Of a DNA stretch of 64,000 nt, positions 25,011 to 36,749 are shown piece by piece; position 1 is the stretch's first letter, and each line of letters begins with the position of its first letter. Location of the stretch: contig NC_079883.1 in NCBI RefSeq assembly GCF_029227915.1, positions 22,754,001-22,818,000 of the forward strand, given 5' to 3'. The notes under the pieces are model-generated. The model did no database searches, had not been told where the DNA came from, and worked only from the letters and a program-made list of their open reading frames with translations. The DNA comes from Hydractinia symbiolongicarpus (lineage: Eukaryota; Cnidaria; Hydrozoa; Anthoathecata; Hydractiniidae). A program made the position numbers and the translations under genes.

Positions 25011-25752
25011 CAGGAGCTCGTGACGAAACCGTTTAACCCATAAGATACAGAAGCTTTGACCTGATTTAGCTATCAAGAGTAATTAACTAGAAATGTTTGT
25101 AAGCTTTATTGTGTTAGGGACGTTTGTCTCCCCAGGCCTCTCGCATTTTTCCAAATACGGCATTATTTCACCCAATCGGGTACATGCATCAGTTTTTGCT
25201 AAATATATTCTTATAACAAAGTATTTGAAATTTAGAAAATTACCAAAATAGGGGCAAAGTGTGGGTCTGACTCCCCTGAAAGAGGCCTATAAATGGCCAA
25301 CAATACCCCATAAGGTACATGGTCCAAATTTTATAATTGTGCAATAATGCTATGAAAAGTCTAAAATTGTAAGAACTTACCAAAATTTCCAGTCTTAAAG
25401 CATAGTCAGAACTCCCAACAAGTTTTTGACTTCAAAATGTGTTAGTTTTACGTCACCAGGTACAAGGCACAAAAGTACCCAAGAAAAATTATTGAAATTC
25501 AGATTTTAAATACAAAATAACTTACTAAAGGCTGAAATACACTATCATTTTTCAATGAACATTTTTCAAGGATGCATTCCAAGACGGTAAAAATGACAAA
25601 TTTTAGCGCGAATACAGTACCATTAAAAACATGAAACTTGTGCATGTTTTTCTAAGCAACATGGACTCTAAAGAAGAAATAGCAGTAAAGTAAACTCATC
25701 ATTTTCCCTTTTTGATATTTTTGATATGGGACGATTTCGTCACGAGCTCGTG
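25011..25752. mobile_element. 742-bp non-autonomous DNA transposon candidate
   Basis: The left end CAGGAGCTCGTGACGAAA (25011-25028) and the right end TTTCGTCACGAGCTCGTG (25735-25752) are inverted repeats. They have 15 exact bases (GAGCTCGTGACGAAA) and one mismatch near the tip. The interior has no ORF of note and is A/T-rich. No matching target-site duplication is visible, so the exact termini and the superfamily remain open. Confidence 0.65.
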
Positions 25753-27261
25753 CACTTAATAACGACCTTTAACGTTCGAAATTTAAAGAGTTTGTAGATG
25801 TTGGACATAACATACCACCAAATCAATCCAACATGAAAAGTGACCTATACTAATGAGAGACTTTTTTTGATCTTGTCCAGATTGTTGGATGAAATGTTTG
25901 ACAGCTATCAAACTTATCATACAATATTGAACCTCCTTTTTTTCTGTTTTCAAAATTTTAAAATTCGCAAAACATGAAAATTGAATGCTGTATGAAATGT
26001 TGGACAGGTTTGCCACGGCCACGTTTTCATATCATTTCGAATTCATTGACAGAACGATTTAGCGTGTTTGTTTATTTGACAGAGGGAGAATAGGCGTATA
26101 CATTTTATAACCACCTGCAAGATTTTTTAGTGTGTTGTTTTAATCTTGATTGATGTCAAACAGAACAAAACGAAACTGCAGTGAAACCTTTCTAAAGCTA
26201 GCGTAGAGAGGCGAACAAGAAACTCTTTTGTGGCGGCCGGAAAATAAAATTTAAGCGAGATTTCAGATTTCTAAATCCTATAATCTGCTAAGATAACTAC
26301 TATAATACCAAATAAAAAACTATATTTCACGACTAACTACCTATATATCTTTCTAACATCATTTTTACAGAAGTGCCATGGCTGTATGGGGTGAAAATAA
26401 GTAGTTTTTAAATGTACTTTTTAGTAAACATCAAAAATAAGATCTTTAACTTCAGATAACTAAGAATATTTTACGTACTATAGTAATAACAGATTTTTAA
26501 ACCTTCGTTTAAACTTCTTTGAACTTAACAAATATCTGTCATAGCCAACAACAATATTATTCCATGTTTTGAGTCCCTTTTCCATAACATACTGCCAACT
26601 TCGAACGGTAAAGTTTGTTATCATGAGATAGCGCCAAATTTGAATAAATATACAGACCGGAAACCTTCAATAATAAATCGAACGTGCAATATGATAAAAA
26701 TATGTTCTTTACATGTTGTTCAACATTTTTGCCATTTTGATCTTCAACTTTTCTTATTAAATCACTTTGTGTACATTGACCCCGTGACCATCACAATAAA
26801 GATAAATATATTCCATTGTTTTTTAATTTAGCCACCCGTTTGACAAATGCGAAAAAGTACTCAATTATAAAAAATTCAGCACTCACAAAAGTCCAATCAG
26901 TCTGGTCATCAAAATCAACATTTATCATAACCTTTTGTTCAGCAGTCGTCCCGCAGCGCAGTTCCCCTCTTCTTTAACTAAGCTTTCTTCGAGGATATAA
27001 AATTTATCCTAAACAACAGATTAGACGCAAACAAATATCAAAATAAATTTCTTAAATTCAAATCCACTTCGCAGCAAACCCCAAATTACAATAAACCAAT
27101 GACCACAAAGTCGGCGAGGTCACATCTTACCCTCATAAATAATACAAGAATTAATTATATTTGTTTGGGTGAGTAATGCCATTCTCGCTTAAAAAGGATT
27201 AACCGCGTGAACGAAGAACAATAGAATTGACCAATCAGAGAGCGCGGTCAGTATTTCCAGC
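25753..27261. other. Intergenic, no gene recognised
   Basis: A/T-rich sequence with only short chance ORFs. Nothing with clear ends, conserved coding signal or RNA structure was seen before the repeat at 27262. Confidence 0.4.
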
Positions 27262-27644
27262 TTAAAGGGGCTACGGAAAGGATGCTTGTTTTTAGTGACT
27301 TACACGAAAGTCGAGCTGATGGTGGTGGGAAACAAAAATGGATATTTTTCCGGCTTGTATATAATTTACAGACTCGAACATATAGATTATATCTAGAATT
27401 TTTATCTTCTTCAGCCTTGGTCATGTTTTCATCCAGAATGAGTCTTGCTTAAATATTTCTTTGTAATATACTTTTCGAAAAAAAATATTGAACCAGCGAG
27501 CAGAGTGCGCTGGTCTGTTCATTGCGCAAAACGCGTTTGCCGGATTTTTTATATGCGCGCGGGATAAAGGGAATGTGAGCATTTTAACCAATTCGTAGCC
27601 CCTTTAACTATTCTGATTTCCTGGTAGTAAGAAAAATTATGCTG
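27262..27644. mobile_element. Inverted-repeat element, copy A (partner at 34553)
   Basis: TTAAAGGGGCTACGG at 27262 faces CGTAGCCCCTTTAA ending at 27607, giving a 346-bp inverted-repeat element. A near-identical sequence occurs at 34553-34942 in the same orientation. The shared sequence continues past the right inverted repeat for about 36 bases, to AAAAATTATGCT, so the repeated unit is larger than the inverted-repeat core. There is no coding capacity. Confidence 0.8.
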
Positions 27645-27837
27645 GGTCTCCTCGCTATTCTAAAGCAGACATACTCTTGAATGAGATGACACCTACGTTA
27701 TACGGAAAGTTTGATATGCCCCAGACAGATTTTTAACAAAACCCTCACAGTGGAATCTCTCTGAAGCGGACACCTTTATCTAATTCCGTGTGAAATTTTA
27801 GTTAAAATTTGCGGAAGCATTTCAAGGACATATATAG

Positions 27838-27980
27838 TTTACAATATGATCTTAAGATAATTCTACGATCTTAAGATAATCTTTCGATCTGCAGATAATT
27901 CTACGATCAACAGATAATTCTACGACTTTAAGGTAATTCTACAATCTTAAGATAATTCTACGATCTTAAATTAATTCTAC
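27838..27980. repeat. About seven degenerate copies of a 19-20-bp tandem repeat
   Basis: Units of the form ACGATCTTAAGATAATTCT recur from 27838 to 27980 with substitutions (GATCTGCAG, GATCAACAG, GACTTTAAGG). The array ends only a few bases from the stop codon of the MFSD6-like gene at 27984, so it occupies the start of that gene's 3' UTR. Confidence 0.85.
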
Positions 27981-27983
27981 AGA

Positions 27984-29429
27984 TTATAAAGCGGCATCAT
28001 TTACAACCACCTCTGAAGTATTTTTCTCAATTTTCTCATTTTTCTCATGCTGTTCTTCATCTCCTTCAGAGCTCCGAAAACATTTGTTGACAAATCGCTT
28101 CCAAACATAAAAGTAAAGTAAAAGAAACACAGTCCACGCAAAACTGCACGCCGCCAATCCTCTGAAAAATACTCTAGCGCCGAAGCGATCGTAGAGAGCT
28201 CCTCCACCTATTGTTCCAACGCAACCACCAAGAGAATAAAACAAACCATTAAGTAAACCAAACATCATGAATGCTATTTCCTTGGGGCTTATAATATTTG
28301 TTTGTTCGATCGAAGCCACCCAAAATAATCCAAATCCAATCGCATGGTTTAGCCGAATTGGTAAAATTAACCATGGGTTGTTGACAAACGAGATCAAAAT
28401 AAATTGCACAAAATAAGAGGAGACTCCAATAATTAGGCAAGGAATTTTTCCCCGAAATAATCGAAACAGCACTGGCGAGGATGCAAACACAGCAATTTCA
28501 CTTGTAGCAGCTACGCCCATTGATAAGCCCATATTCGTTTTAGAAGCATCTAACTCCTTTTCCATGAAAACAAAAAGAAAAATGAACATATTCGCGGACA
28601 TTATCCCTTGTAAAAACACAGTAAAAAGAAAAATAAAGTTATCCATATTTGTACATGTTTTCGCCACAAGCTGCCACGCATAAAATCGACTCGCTGTTTG
28701 AATGGTTTCAATTTCATTCTCTTTGTTTTCATTTTCTCTTCTATTCTTAATTTGTCCTTCTACTTGATCAATTACTTTAAAGAAAAATGGAAAAGCTCCA
28801 AGAAGAAATGATAAGAATACAAAAAAAATCGCGCTGTATGATGATAGCGTTGCATTAGTGTAATTGTCTGCAGCGATACCAGCTAAAACGTTGCCTAAAG
28901 CAAATCCTATCGAACCAAACGCTTTTTGTTGCCCGTAGTTAACACTTTTCTTCATTCCTTGCACAATGCTTACTACTACGGAATCTATTAAAGCATGAGC
29001 CGGTTGATCAAAACAGGTTGATACAGATAAAACAATAAGCATAACCCAAAATAAACCATCTGAATTTTTGTTGCATTCCACGTCTTTAAATGGCGGAGAT
29101 TCGGTGTTATTCCAACTAGAGCAGTTTGACTGTTTTTTAAGCTTTGTCTCACTAAAACGTGCAATCCACGGCAACGGAAACAGCGTTAATAACGAACCAA
29201 TCATGAGAATACACATTATTAGTCTTCTTCGACCGGTATGATCAACAAGTGCACCCCACGCTGGAGCACAGAGAAAGCCGGGAATCAACCGAATCCCCGT
29301 AATTAAACCCGTTTGACTTGTTGATAGTCCAATAGAAGTAAGAAAAGCACCAAGGTATGCGATATAAGTTCCCTTCACTCCATCCATCATAAGTAACGAA
29401 AGTTTCATGTATATGGTATGAGCAGCCAT
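27984..29429 (-). CDS. Major facilitator superfamily transporter, MFSD6-like
   Basis: A single uninterrupted frame of 481 residues starts at ATG 29427-29429. It encodes a polytopic membrane protein with about 12 hydrophobic segments. The MFS motif A form GALVDHTGRRRLI is at residues 59-71, between TM2 and TM3, and SPKEIAFMMFGL lies near 381-392. The long loop at 93-123 carries N-glycosylation motifs. The central charged loop at 222-248 separates the two six-helix halves. YGQQKAFGSIGFALG (165-179) matches the conserved motif of the MFS_1-like/MFSD6 family. The tail from 446 is hydrophilic and probably cytosolic. Mammalian MFSD6 proteins are longer, so this is a compact family member. The substrate is unknown. 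The absence of introns suggests a retroposed origin or a lineage-specific intronless family. Confidence 0.88.
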   Translation of the reverse strand: MAAHTIYMKLSLLMMDGVKGTYIAYLGAFLTSIGLSTSQTGLITGIRLIPGFLCAPAWGALVDHTGRRRLIMCILMIGSLLTLFPLPWIARFSETKLKKQSNCSSWNNTESPPFKDVECNKNSDGLFWVMLIVLSVSTCFDQPAHALIDSVVVSIVQGMKKSVNYGQQKAFGSIGFALGNVLAGIAADNYTNATLSSYSAIFFVFLSFLLGAFPFFFKVIDQVEGQIKNRRENENKENEIETIQTASRFYAWQLVAKTCTNMDNFIFLFTVFLQGIMSANMFIFLFVFMEKELDASKTNMGLSMGVAATSEIAVFASSPVLFRLFRGKIPCLIIGVSSYFVQFILISFVNNPWLILPIRLNHAIGFGLFWVASIEQTNIISPKEIAFMMFGLLNGLFYSLGGCVGTIGGGALYDRFGARVFFRGLAACSFAWTVFLLLYFYVWKRFVNKCFRSSEGDEEQHEKNEKIEKNTSEVVVNDAAL

Positions 29430-32400
29430 TACTTTATTCTGACTGAATTGATTACAATCCTTTGCTACAGACAGAATATGCTAAAATTAATTCACAGTAT
29501 ATTAAACAATTTTAGAACAGACAGCTATGATTACAACACTCACCCGTTTCTGCAGAGTTGTAAGAATAAACCTTATGGAGCAAAGCGTTGGGGTTTTAGG
29601 GATTCTCATTGCCTAGTAGCTGGCAGTTTCTGATTTATAAATTTTGTTGATAGAGACTAAAATTTTCCGCATTCTATCTGTCTTACCATTCAATGGTTAG
29701 TGGAAGGTTTTGTATAAAAAATAAATAACTTTCACGGAAAAAACAAGACTTCACCCTCCTGCGTGTGTATAATATGAAGGAGTGTTGGGATTATTAGTAC
29801 TGGATGATCTGCCGCGTGCTTATGTTTGAAATTGACATTATAATAAAATTGATAACTGCCATGGTTTTTTATTAAAAATGCATTTCTATAATTATCCTTC
29901 TAGCAGCTGTATGATTAAAAAATAACTTTCACTTATTAATAGCCTGCATATTGGGCATCTTCATTCCCAGGGTTTGTTGCCTGATGCCAAAGCCGCTAGC
30001 GCTTACTAGATGTTTCTTACTAGATCTTTTAACATAATAATTAGGAATTCCAAGAAGGTTATGATTTTTTATAATAAATTGGTTTGCATTTCTTAGGCAG
30101 ACGCTATTCAAGGAAAAAAAGGAGTACCGTAATGATCCAAACAAGCGCCTAGGGGCTTATTAAATTTTTGGATTTTTTGCAAGGGCGTTTAATCGAAGGG
30201 TGCGCTTAAAAAATGCTGGGCGCTTATAAATTTTTCCTAATTTTGTACAAAGTAAGACAACAGTAATTTTCAATTTTTACTGAAAAATAAAACTGAACAA
30301 AAGATGTAACAAAATAAACTTTAGTCTTTCTAGGGTTCTCAATATAAGAAAGTAAAATTTTTTAATAACCGCTCAGTTTCTCAAGGTAATTTTCGATTAA
30401 GCGCCCCCTTTTATCAGGTGGACGCATATTCGAGGGGGCGCTTAATAAGTGCTGGACGCTTAATCGGATCATTACGGTAAACGAAGAAAATACAGAATTC
30501 TTCTTGCAGAGATGTGAACCGACTAGCAGTATTTTAACGAACTATGCAATCTTTATATAAAAGAAAAATTTAATAATAAAATCAGAACAATGAAATTGAG
30601 AATGGCTAAAAATATAAAAACAAAAACGGAAACTTCCATTCGCAATAAAATTTGATAAAATCTGGTAAGATAGTGACTTTAAAATTACAGTGTTTTTTAC
30701 CGTCTGTGAAACACAATTTAAGAAAATTATTCGTCACAATAAATAAATCAGTAAAAAAAGTCAGTATGAAGTAGACAAATTTTAGTAGTTTAGTAGCTGA
30801 TATATTTCACCGACTAATCATTTTTACTGACCTTTTTACTCCGACCATCCATTTCTACTAACTTTTTAACACCGACGAACTATTTTAACGACATTTTATA
30901 GCGACATTTTACACCGACAAAACATTTTTACTAACTTTATTCCTTGTCGACTTGCAATTTTCGCTTCTTTTTTTTAGTGAATTAAGAAATAAAATAGATG
31001 AAGAATTAGAGGTTATATATGTTCTGTTTACATTTAGTTGTTAATCAACCAACCAACCACTAATCAACATAAAATCATTCTACATTGAAGCAATCACATG
31101 ATTGCGTACTATATTATTGCTTATCGATCGCTCACTAAGGAGCGTGCCAAGCAAACATGCAATCAATCTTCATAAATTTCTCATTCTGAATTCATCCTTC
31201 GATTGGCTTTCCATTATCACACATTAAGGATTTAGAATATCGCTTTGTAATCTTTCTTTATCTTTCTTTATATCTACTTTCTTTTGTTTTCGTTTCCATT
31301 GATGTTAATTTATTGCAATGTGATTTTAATACAAAGTTAATCTAGAGTGACAAGCGGGTCCCTTTTATAACCTCATTACGCGCGTCTCGCTACTTGTGGT
31401 ACCAATTTTCGTGACAAACAGACGTATACTCGTATTATATTATAGATTTCTGATGATGTTATTCAACTTTTGACTCTTGCTTCGCCAATCTCTTGCAAGA
31501 CACTAGCCACCTCTATGACGAAACTTATGCGTTCTAAAACACATGTATCAATTTCTGTTATCCCTTAAACAATAATATACAGCTTCTACAAATCGTAGTG
31601 TTGTTGTTTTTGCATACAAAGCAGAGTTTAGTGTTAAAGACAGAGAGTGCCAACAAAGTCTTGACTTCGGTAAAAATCTAACAACTACATCGTTATGCTT
31701 ACACTATACAGAGCCCATTACTTGAAAAGGATACAACAAAGCAAATATCAAAAGTCCAAAAATGTTATCCCCAGAAACTCATGATTGTCTGTCAATGATG
31801 AACATAACAACACTCAGGACTGATGGAAAACTAAAGGCAAAACAAGCATAACCGAAGTCTTAATTAGAGTTTCACTCCATACTGCTACTTCATACACAGA
31901 AACCTCAAACGTAACACACAAAAAGACGACACCAATGGACGAGCTCTCCTAAACCGTCCATTAACAGATGATAAAATAATATTTACAATCGTTTCAACTT
32001 TCCAAAATACAATGAAATAAATAGCATTTTATTTCAAAAACACATCTCTCAATGGCAATGACTATATTTATCGAATTTAACTGCAAAGTTCGGCAACATA
32101 TTGCATTAAGTGTTATTTAGAATTTTACAGAGAAAGAATGCATGAATTATCCGAAATTGCTTTCCCTTAGTAAATCAACACCCTAAAGAGATTCCGACAT
32201 TTTTGAATTTTTTTATTTAATTTCCCACTTAGATTTCAATAGACTGCTTCAATTATATCATTCTAAATCATGGTTGGGAAAGAAAAGAGAGTGTTTCTCA
32301 ATAATTCGTTTACTAACTTATTTATGTGAAAGAATTTCCATGACACAAGAAACAGCTGGCAAAAAGCTGAATTTAACAAGCTTTTTCAAAGGCCATAACT

Positions 32401-33464
32401 ATCGACTAAAATCATTAACTCTTTAAGCAACCATGAAACTTTCGAAAAAACAGATAAGTCCTAAATGGCCAAGTTTAGGGGCAGGGTTAGAATCCTATTT
32501 TGGAAGAGGGTGGGAGAAAAGGGTGAATGAGGTAGGAGGGAATGGACGACAAGTACATAACAACCGAATATAAAAGGGAAAATTTGATTTTCGTCCAAAA
32601 ATAGGTTCAAGCATTAATTTGAAAGTCGTTACCTAATTAATCATGTAAATGATATTATAGCGATCAACAACAGATTCCTGTCATTGAACATAAAATCAGT
32701 CAAAATAGCAAAATGTATTATCTTTGGAAATATTCCATGTCGTCATAAAGCTACAAACCCAACTACATATTATAAAACAAACTGAATTTTTTAGAAATTT
32801 TCGTTCCGATTTCCCCCAATTCAGGGTTGAGGGTAGTAGCTGCCTGTGCTAAGCGATTCTCCAGGAAAGCAATATTAATGCACGGGAGTTGGGAACCCTT
32901 ATTTTGACTTATTTTTAGAGTTGTCTTAACATATTTTGTGGAGGGTTGTAGGTGTTGATTTTTCTTTTAAGACAAACTGATAGCTATAAACATTGATTCA
33001 TACGATCCTGCTACGTGAATTTAAATTGAGATGTGAGTTTGCACTCACACAAATAGAATTAAAATTGCTTTGTTGCTATGATGATAAAAACACTAATGAA
33101 TGGGACGTTATAATTGTTCAAATTTGCGTAATTACTACATACCCACAAAGAAATTTGTAAATTAGTTATGAGGAGACTAAGATTAATCAGGGTATATTCG
33201 TTAAAAAGTATATTATGCACTTCTGCTGTTTAATAAACTTAACTGGATTAAGAAGGAAAACGAGTAGGTCTTTAAAAACTTTTTTTTTAAGTGTATCCAG
33301 TTTATTGACTTGCCAAAACGTTTGACATATATCATGTTGTACTCAAAAAAACACCATGTAGGAGTGCATTTTATTTGTTACAATAAAAAACACGATATGA
33401 TCTTGAATATTGAAATTGGTTATTGTATTCCATTGTGATTAGCCATTTTTACACGTTCGCAAAC
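29430..33464. other. Long intergenic stretch with one MITE
   Basis: Apart from the MITE at 30127-30477 I see no gene. At 30780-30950, phrases around CCGAC and ATTTTTACT recur loosely, a low-complexity imperfect repeat. A TTTCTTTATC run lies near 31252. The rest is A/T-rich. Confidence 0.45.
30127..30477. mobile_element. 351-bp MITE with TA target-site duplication (Tc1/mariner or pogo type)
   Basis: The ends CCGTAATGATCC (30127-30138) and GGATCATTACGG (30466-30477) are exact inverted repeats flanked on both sides by TA. Subterminal AAGCGCC, GGGCGCTTA and related motifs recur in both orientations, as in the common animal families whose ends read ACCGTAATnnnCCGAATAAGCGCCC. It has no ORF, so it would be mobilised by a transposase in trans. 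Confidence 0.88.
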
Positions 33465-33668
33465 ATGCTTGGCTATGCTTGGATACCGATCGCTCTCGCA
33501 TTTGTTATACTACTGGTTATTGTTATTACTTTTTTAAAAATTAAAGAAATATTCTGCTGCCATTCAAGTGAAAAAGAAGCAAGAAACTTCAACAGTTTTT
33601 TATCTGATAAATATCCTTCGTTTGTAGTTGAAAACAAAACTGGGAATAAAATGATTGCATTAGTATGA
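33465..33668 (+). CDS. Possible small single-pass membrane protein
   Basis: ATG at 33465 opens 67 codons to TGA. Residues 5-24 form one strong hydrophobic segment (WIPIALAFVILLVIVITFL), followed by basic and cysteine residues (KIKEIFCC) and a hydrophilic tail with NKTG. The positive-inside pattern predicts the tail in the cytosol. I do not recognise a family. It could be an exon of a larger gene, since a TGTGATTAG acceptor-like string lies just upstream, or a chance ORF. Confidence 0.3.
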   Translation: MLGYAWIPIALAFVILLVIVITFLKIKEIFCCHSSEKEARNFNSFLSDKYPSFVVENKTGNKMIALV

Positions 33669-34552
33669 ATACAAATTGTGTGCTTAGATTACCTACGTAC
33701 TTTATATGAACCAACAGATTGCTGGTCTTCCTAAAATTAAGACGAATTTTATGATAAATGGCAAAAAGAATGAATATGTTTTAATTAGTAATCAACGCTG
33801 GTGGGTGCACTCAGTTGTAGGTTTAAAACATTCCATTTGCACAGAAGTCAAGTAGAATATATTTAAAAAGTTTTACTAAAGCAATACGTTTGAGAGATTT
33901 GTTGTCCATTAGAACGCAAACGCAGGGAGATGTCTTAAAACTCCTTTTCTTGCTCAAATTGGCTACACAAGCTTGGGAGAAACTCATGAAAAAAATCCGG
34001 CTGATGCATATGTTAAATAAAAGGAAAGATATTTTTGTGTTGTTATGAAAACTTTGTTAGTATAGTGTTAACAGTTAATTATACTAGAAAGTATACATTT
34101 GAGAGGTTTGAAAGACTGAGAGATGCTTCTCTAATATTTCAGGACGCACGAATTTATTCTTCAGCGTGGTCTGTGATGGTAATTGGGTATGACTATTAAC
34201 TTGCTGATATAATGATAAATCTAACGGTGCTCTGACACATGTAAAAAATAAATTCTGTTAATTCGTTTTTGTATTTTTGAAGATCTTTCCCTCATCTTCA
34301 TTTAGCGCATTCTCTTTCTCGTATAATTCCGAAACAACAATAGGTCGACGGCGAAAATATATTCACAAAATTTAAAGAGAAATCTTTTTTTATGTTGTTC
34401 CAACTATAGCTACTACAATCACAACTAACACATGCTCGTACAATCAGAGCTCAAGGGACGAGAATGTACAAAGAAATAATTTTCGCAAAATAATTGTCGC
34501 AAAATAATTTTCTGGATCGTATTTTCACGACCTTTTTGGTCAACCGTGTGAA

Positions 34553-34942
34553 GTTAAAGGGCCTACGGAAGGGCTGTTGGTTTTCGACTTTAGTGACTAA
34601 CACGAAAATCAAGCTGATGGTGGCGAAAAACAAAAATGGCTATTTTTCCGGAATGTTTGTAATTTACAGACTAGACCATATAGATATGTCTAGAATTTTT
34701 ATCCTCTCCGGCCTTGGTCATGTTTTCATCCAGAATGAGTCTTGCTGAGATATTTCTTTGTAATATACTTTTCAAAAAAAAAAATATTGAACCAGCGAGC
34801 AAAGTGGACTAGTCTGTTCATTGGGTAAAACGCATTTGCTCGATTTTCATTATGTGCGCGGGATATACGGAATGTGAGCATTTTAACCGGTTCGTAGCCC
34901 CTTTAACTATTCCGGTTTCCTGGTATTAAGAAAAATTATGCT
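34553..34942. mobile_element. Inverted-repeat element, copy B (partner at 27262)
   Basis: This is the second copy of the 27262-27644 element, in the same orientation, with scattered substitutions. The left end TTAAAGGGCCTACGG has lost perfect pairing with the right end CGTAGCCCCTTTAA. Shared internal landmarks are AAGCTGATGGTGG, CATGTTTTCATCCAGAATGA and ATTGAACCAGCGAGCA. Confidence 0.8.
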
Positions 34943-35420
34943 CGGGAGAAGGCAATGCTGGCTTGTTCGTCTTTTTGGAACTGGCACTAGATTTTAAGAC
35001 CTTTAGGACACGTATTATGGTAGCCGCAACAATGACATAATGATGCAATATAGGCGCAAGGGGATACCAAAGTAATTTTGAAGCATTTCAATTTTTGCAA
35101 CTGTTAATCTCCCCTTACCATGATGTTTTCTATCCTTACGCAACTTTTGGGCATGACTTCCAATCCTTTTTTAATAATGGCCGATGCAATTAAACTTTTT
35201 TACGGGTTTCGTCGAACCATTAAAATTTTTTACCACACCAAAGCTTTTGCTATCGCCATCACAAAAAAAATTGTATAATAAAGTCCTTTCTTTTTGGAAT
35301 TTTTATACAATTTTAAAGCACCTATCTTCTCCATATTAGGTGAAGAACCACTATAGTTCATATTACGTTTTGGTTAGCTTTCATTGTCTCATATAGAGTA
35401 GTGTTCGTCTTTCTAACTTT

Positions 35421-36224
35421 CTACATTCGGTTGCAACCCTTGCAAGAAAACAGCAGGTTGGCGCAGCTATTTCGGTTGCCTTTTTCAACTGAAATAACTG
35501 CTGCAACCCCCAACATAGATGTAAAGCCTCTCCTTTTCCAAGTCCCATCAATGGAAACAGCAACATCATCAGCATCCTTGTGCAATTCGTTTGCGACACT
35601 TTCCATGCTACTTTCAGCGACGCTGCGTACTACTTTCTCAGGAGGTTCGACGTGTTATCGAATGCACGTATGTTCATAGGTCCAGGTATGTTCATGTATG
35701 AACAAAACTTTTTAAGCTGTTTATATCCATGACCAATTGCCCTCAGCATTTACTTCCGTGTACTTATTACCACCCTTGTTTTTGTCACTATCTTCCTTAA
35801 CGGCACAGTCAATTTCTTTTGATGTCAAAAAATTGGATTGATACGGACAAGAGTCACAGCTTAATTCTAACATTCTACTAAGTCCTTTTTTAAAGTTTAC
35901 ATTGTCTTAACGTTTTAATGTTCCAATAGATAAACAACTGGAACAAGCGGTAAAATTAAAAGCGGTATATAAGGCCGACAGATCAATGAAACAGTAGCCG
36001 GATAATTCTTCTTCTATCAACTTGATGGCGGAGGTGGTCTCTTTTGCTGTGTCAACAACTTCAACGTCTACAATTATAGCAATGGATGAGTCTAGAGGAA
36101 AAGCTTCTTGTGGCTCTTCAGTGTTCAAACGAATTATATCGGTTTGATTTTCCTTAACGCTGGATTGATTTTGCGACTCAGCGGTTGTTGTTTCGACAGA
36201 TTGTTTTGACTTTTTCCATGCCAT
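35421..36224 (-). pseudogene. Mutator-like transposase remnant
   Basis: On the minus strand an N-terminal segment starts MAWKKSKQ at 36224 and carries SGYCFIDLSALYTAF and CSSCLSIGTLK, the start of the Mutator-like transposase domain that is abundant in cnidarian and other invertebrate genomes. It is followed by LELSCDSCPYQS in another frame, then by stop codons and shifts (35700-35800). The final part reads DVAVSIDGTWKRRGFTSMLG and AAVISVEKG (35606 down to 35421); the D-G-T-W-x-x-R-G-F-T-S block is diagnostic of the family. The middle is shortened and the C-terminal catalytic half is missing. It is clearly dead. No terminal inverted repeats were found around it. Confidence 0.8.
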
Positions 36225-36749
36225 TTTCTTTTTTTGCTATATCTTCTTCTGCTGTTGGTCTTTGTACATCTTCCTTTATCACCCTGACGTCATAAAAAAT
36301 GCACTCTGTATTCCCGTACACGGAATAACGGATTAAGGCATTTTGGAACAAGCCAATACAAGAGGGAGGTACGGGGATGAAGATATATACTAAATGTTGA
36401 TAAATCTTATATTGTGAAAATATCAATTTTTATCATCACCTGTGTCACTTCTGATCCTAATATCTTAAGGAGAATCGGAATTTAGTGAAAATTAATCACA
36501 TTTTCGAAATGTACGATAAATTTTGAGTTAAGGACAACTATTCGAAAAAATATATATTTTTTATATATCCTAACTTTAGCTTAAGCACACTAATTGTAAA
36601 TTTTTGGCTACAAATATAGATCCACAGAGAACATGCCCTTAAATAGCTTTAGAGTTTTTAAGCTACCTACAAGGGACTAAGTACTAAAGCAAAGCTGATA
36701 TACTATACTAGCCGTTAACCATTTAAATAACACGCTACTTTGTGTGCCC

